Origin: Aphrocallistes beatrix | Lineage: Eukaryota; Porifera; Hexactinellida; Sceptrulophora; Aphrocallistidae | Direction of reading: 5' to 3' | Length of the DNA stretch: 64,000 nt | Assembly: GCA_963281255.1 (NCBI GenBank) | Contig: OY725490.1 | Coordinates: 2,976,001-3,040,000, forward strand | In this document: positions 63,673 through 64,000 of the stretch, one piece after another | Layout of the letters: each line of letters opens with the position of its first letter | How positions within the stretch are numbered: the first letter of the stretch is position 1 | Notes under the pieces: model-generated | What the model saw: the letters and a program-made list of their open reading frames with translations, nothing else | Told to the model about the DNA's origin: nothing | Database searches by the model: none | Program-made: the position numbers and the translations under genes

Positions 63673-64000
63673 CTAAATACATACAGAGGCCAGGTTTATT
63701 ATCTAGCTCCCAAGGATACGTTTCTGATATCAATTTCATAAATAAATTATAGTAGAAGAAAATATTAAAAATTTTTGCTCAAAAACTCGATTGGAAAAAT
63801 ATCATATGCCTAATAAGGGGAGCAAACAATCTGGTGGAAAAAGCGATTGAGACGCGTTTGAAACGCAATTGAAATATAATTGGGGGCCAAAAAGAGATCT
63901 GAAATATTAATAATAATAAAGTGTCAAAGATTTGTTGAAACATTGCTTATTTTTACACAGTACCTCGTCAACATGTAGCGGATATTAATTAAGAAAGGTT
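63673..64000 (-). other. IFT172 intron (partial)
   Basis: The acceptor TTTAG lies just before the exon at 63672. The remaining bases to the window edge are AT-rich and show no coding match; the preceding exon is outside the window. Confidence 0.7.

Noticed and set aside
1-64000. tRNA or rRNA genes
   Set aside because: I saw no cloverleaf with A and B boxes and no rRNA-like stretch, though a tRNA scan could still find one.

Overview
The window looks like nuclear DNA of an invertebrate animal or a close relative. It is AT-rich and crowded with small transposons. It holds the 3' end of IFT172, a ciliary transport gene with spliced exons, next to intronless multi-copy families. It also carries PSTK, which belongs to selenocysteine synthesis in animals and archaea, and a CD225/dispanin protein. 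The many coiled-coil NHL beta-propeller proteins make me lean to a sponge, but the sequence alone does not prove this.

Layout. 0.4-5.5 kb: two tandem copies (about 3 kb apart) of an NHL gene and its 5' flank, the first clearly dead, the second lacking a clean N-terminus. 5.5-12 kb: transposon debris, a pogo/Tigger transposase relic, and a broken cytochrome-b5/front-end desaturase gene. 12.6-24.4 kb: a large imperfect inverted duplication with an intact NHL gene in each arm and a damaged PSTK gene plus an NHL fragment in the spacer. 24.5-27.6 kb: a foldback-like element whose ends are inverted arrays of a 22-bp repeat, with a hAT MITE and a further MITE nested inside. 27.8-29.4 kb: a second, inverted desaturase copy fused to a Tigger relic. 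29.8-31.3 kb: hairpin-ended repeats with a long AATTAT-type array. 31.4-33.6 kb: an orphan NHL leader, a CD225 gene and a hAT transposase relic. 37.9-39.1 kb: an NHL gene. 39.8-42.4 kb: a local duplication with a hairpin-ended repeat beside one copy. 43.5-46 kb: a spliced pyranose-2-oxidase-like gene without its last exon. 46.4-48.4 kb: mariner and Tc1 remains. 48.6-52.2 kb: two NHL genes. 52.3-53.5 kb: a 640-bp palindrome filled with TTTAAACATG-type repeats. 54.1-61.1 kb: two DEVH-box helicase paralogues. 62.1-63.7 kb: the last three exons of IFT172.

How it fits together. Three processes explain most of the window. First, a family of NHL cassettes (5' flank, intronless gene, 3' flank) has been copied in both orientations, leaving complete, broken and gene-less copies. 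Second, segmental and inverted duplication also doubled the desaturase and helicase genes. Third, small DNA elements (hAT, mariner/Tc1, pogo/Tigger and a hairpin-ended family with 141-bp core repeats) inserted repeatedly, and several have readable target-site duplications. Most genes are unrelated single-function host genes; no operon-like system is visible. All family calls come from reading motifs, without database searches.
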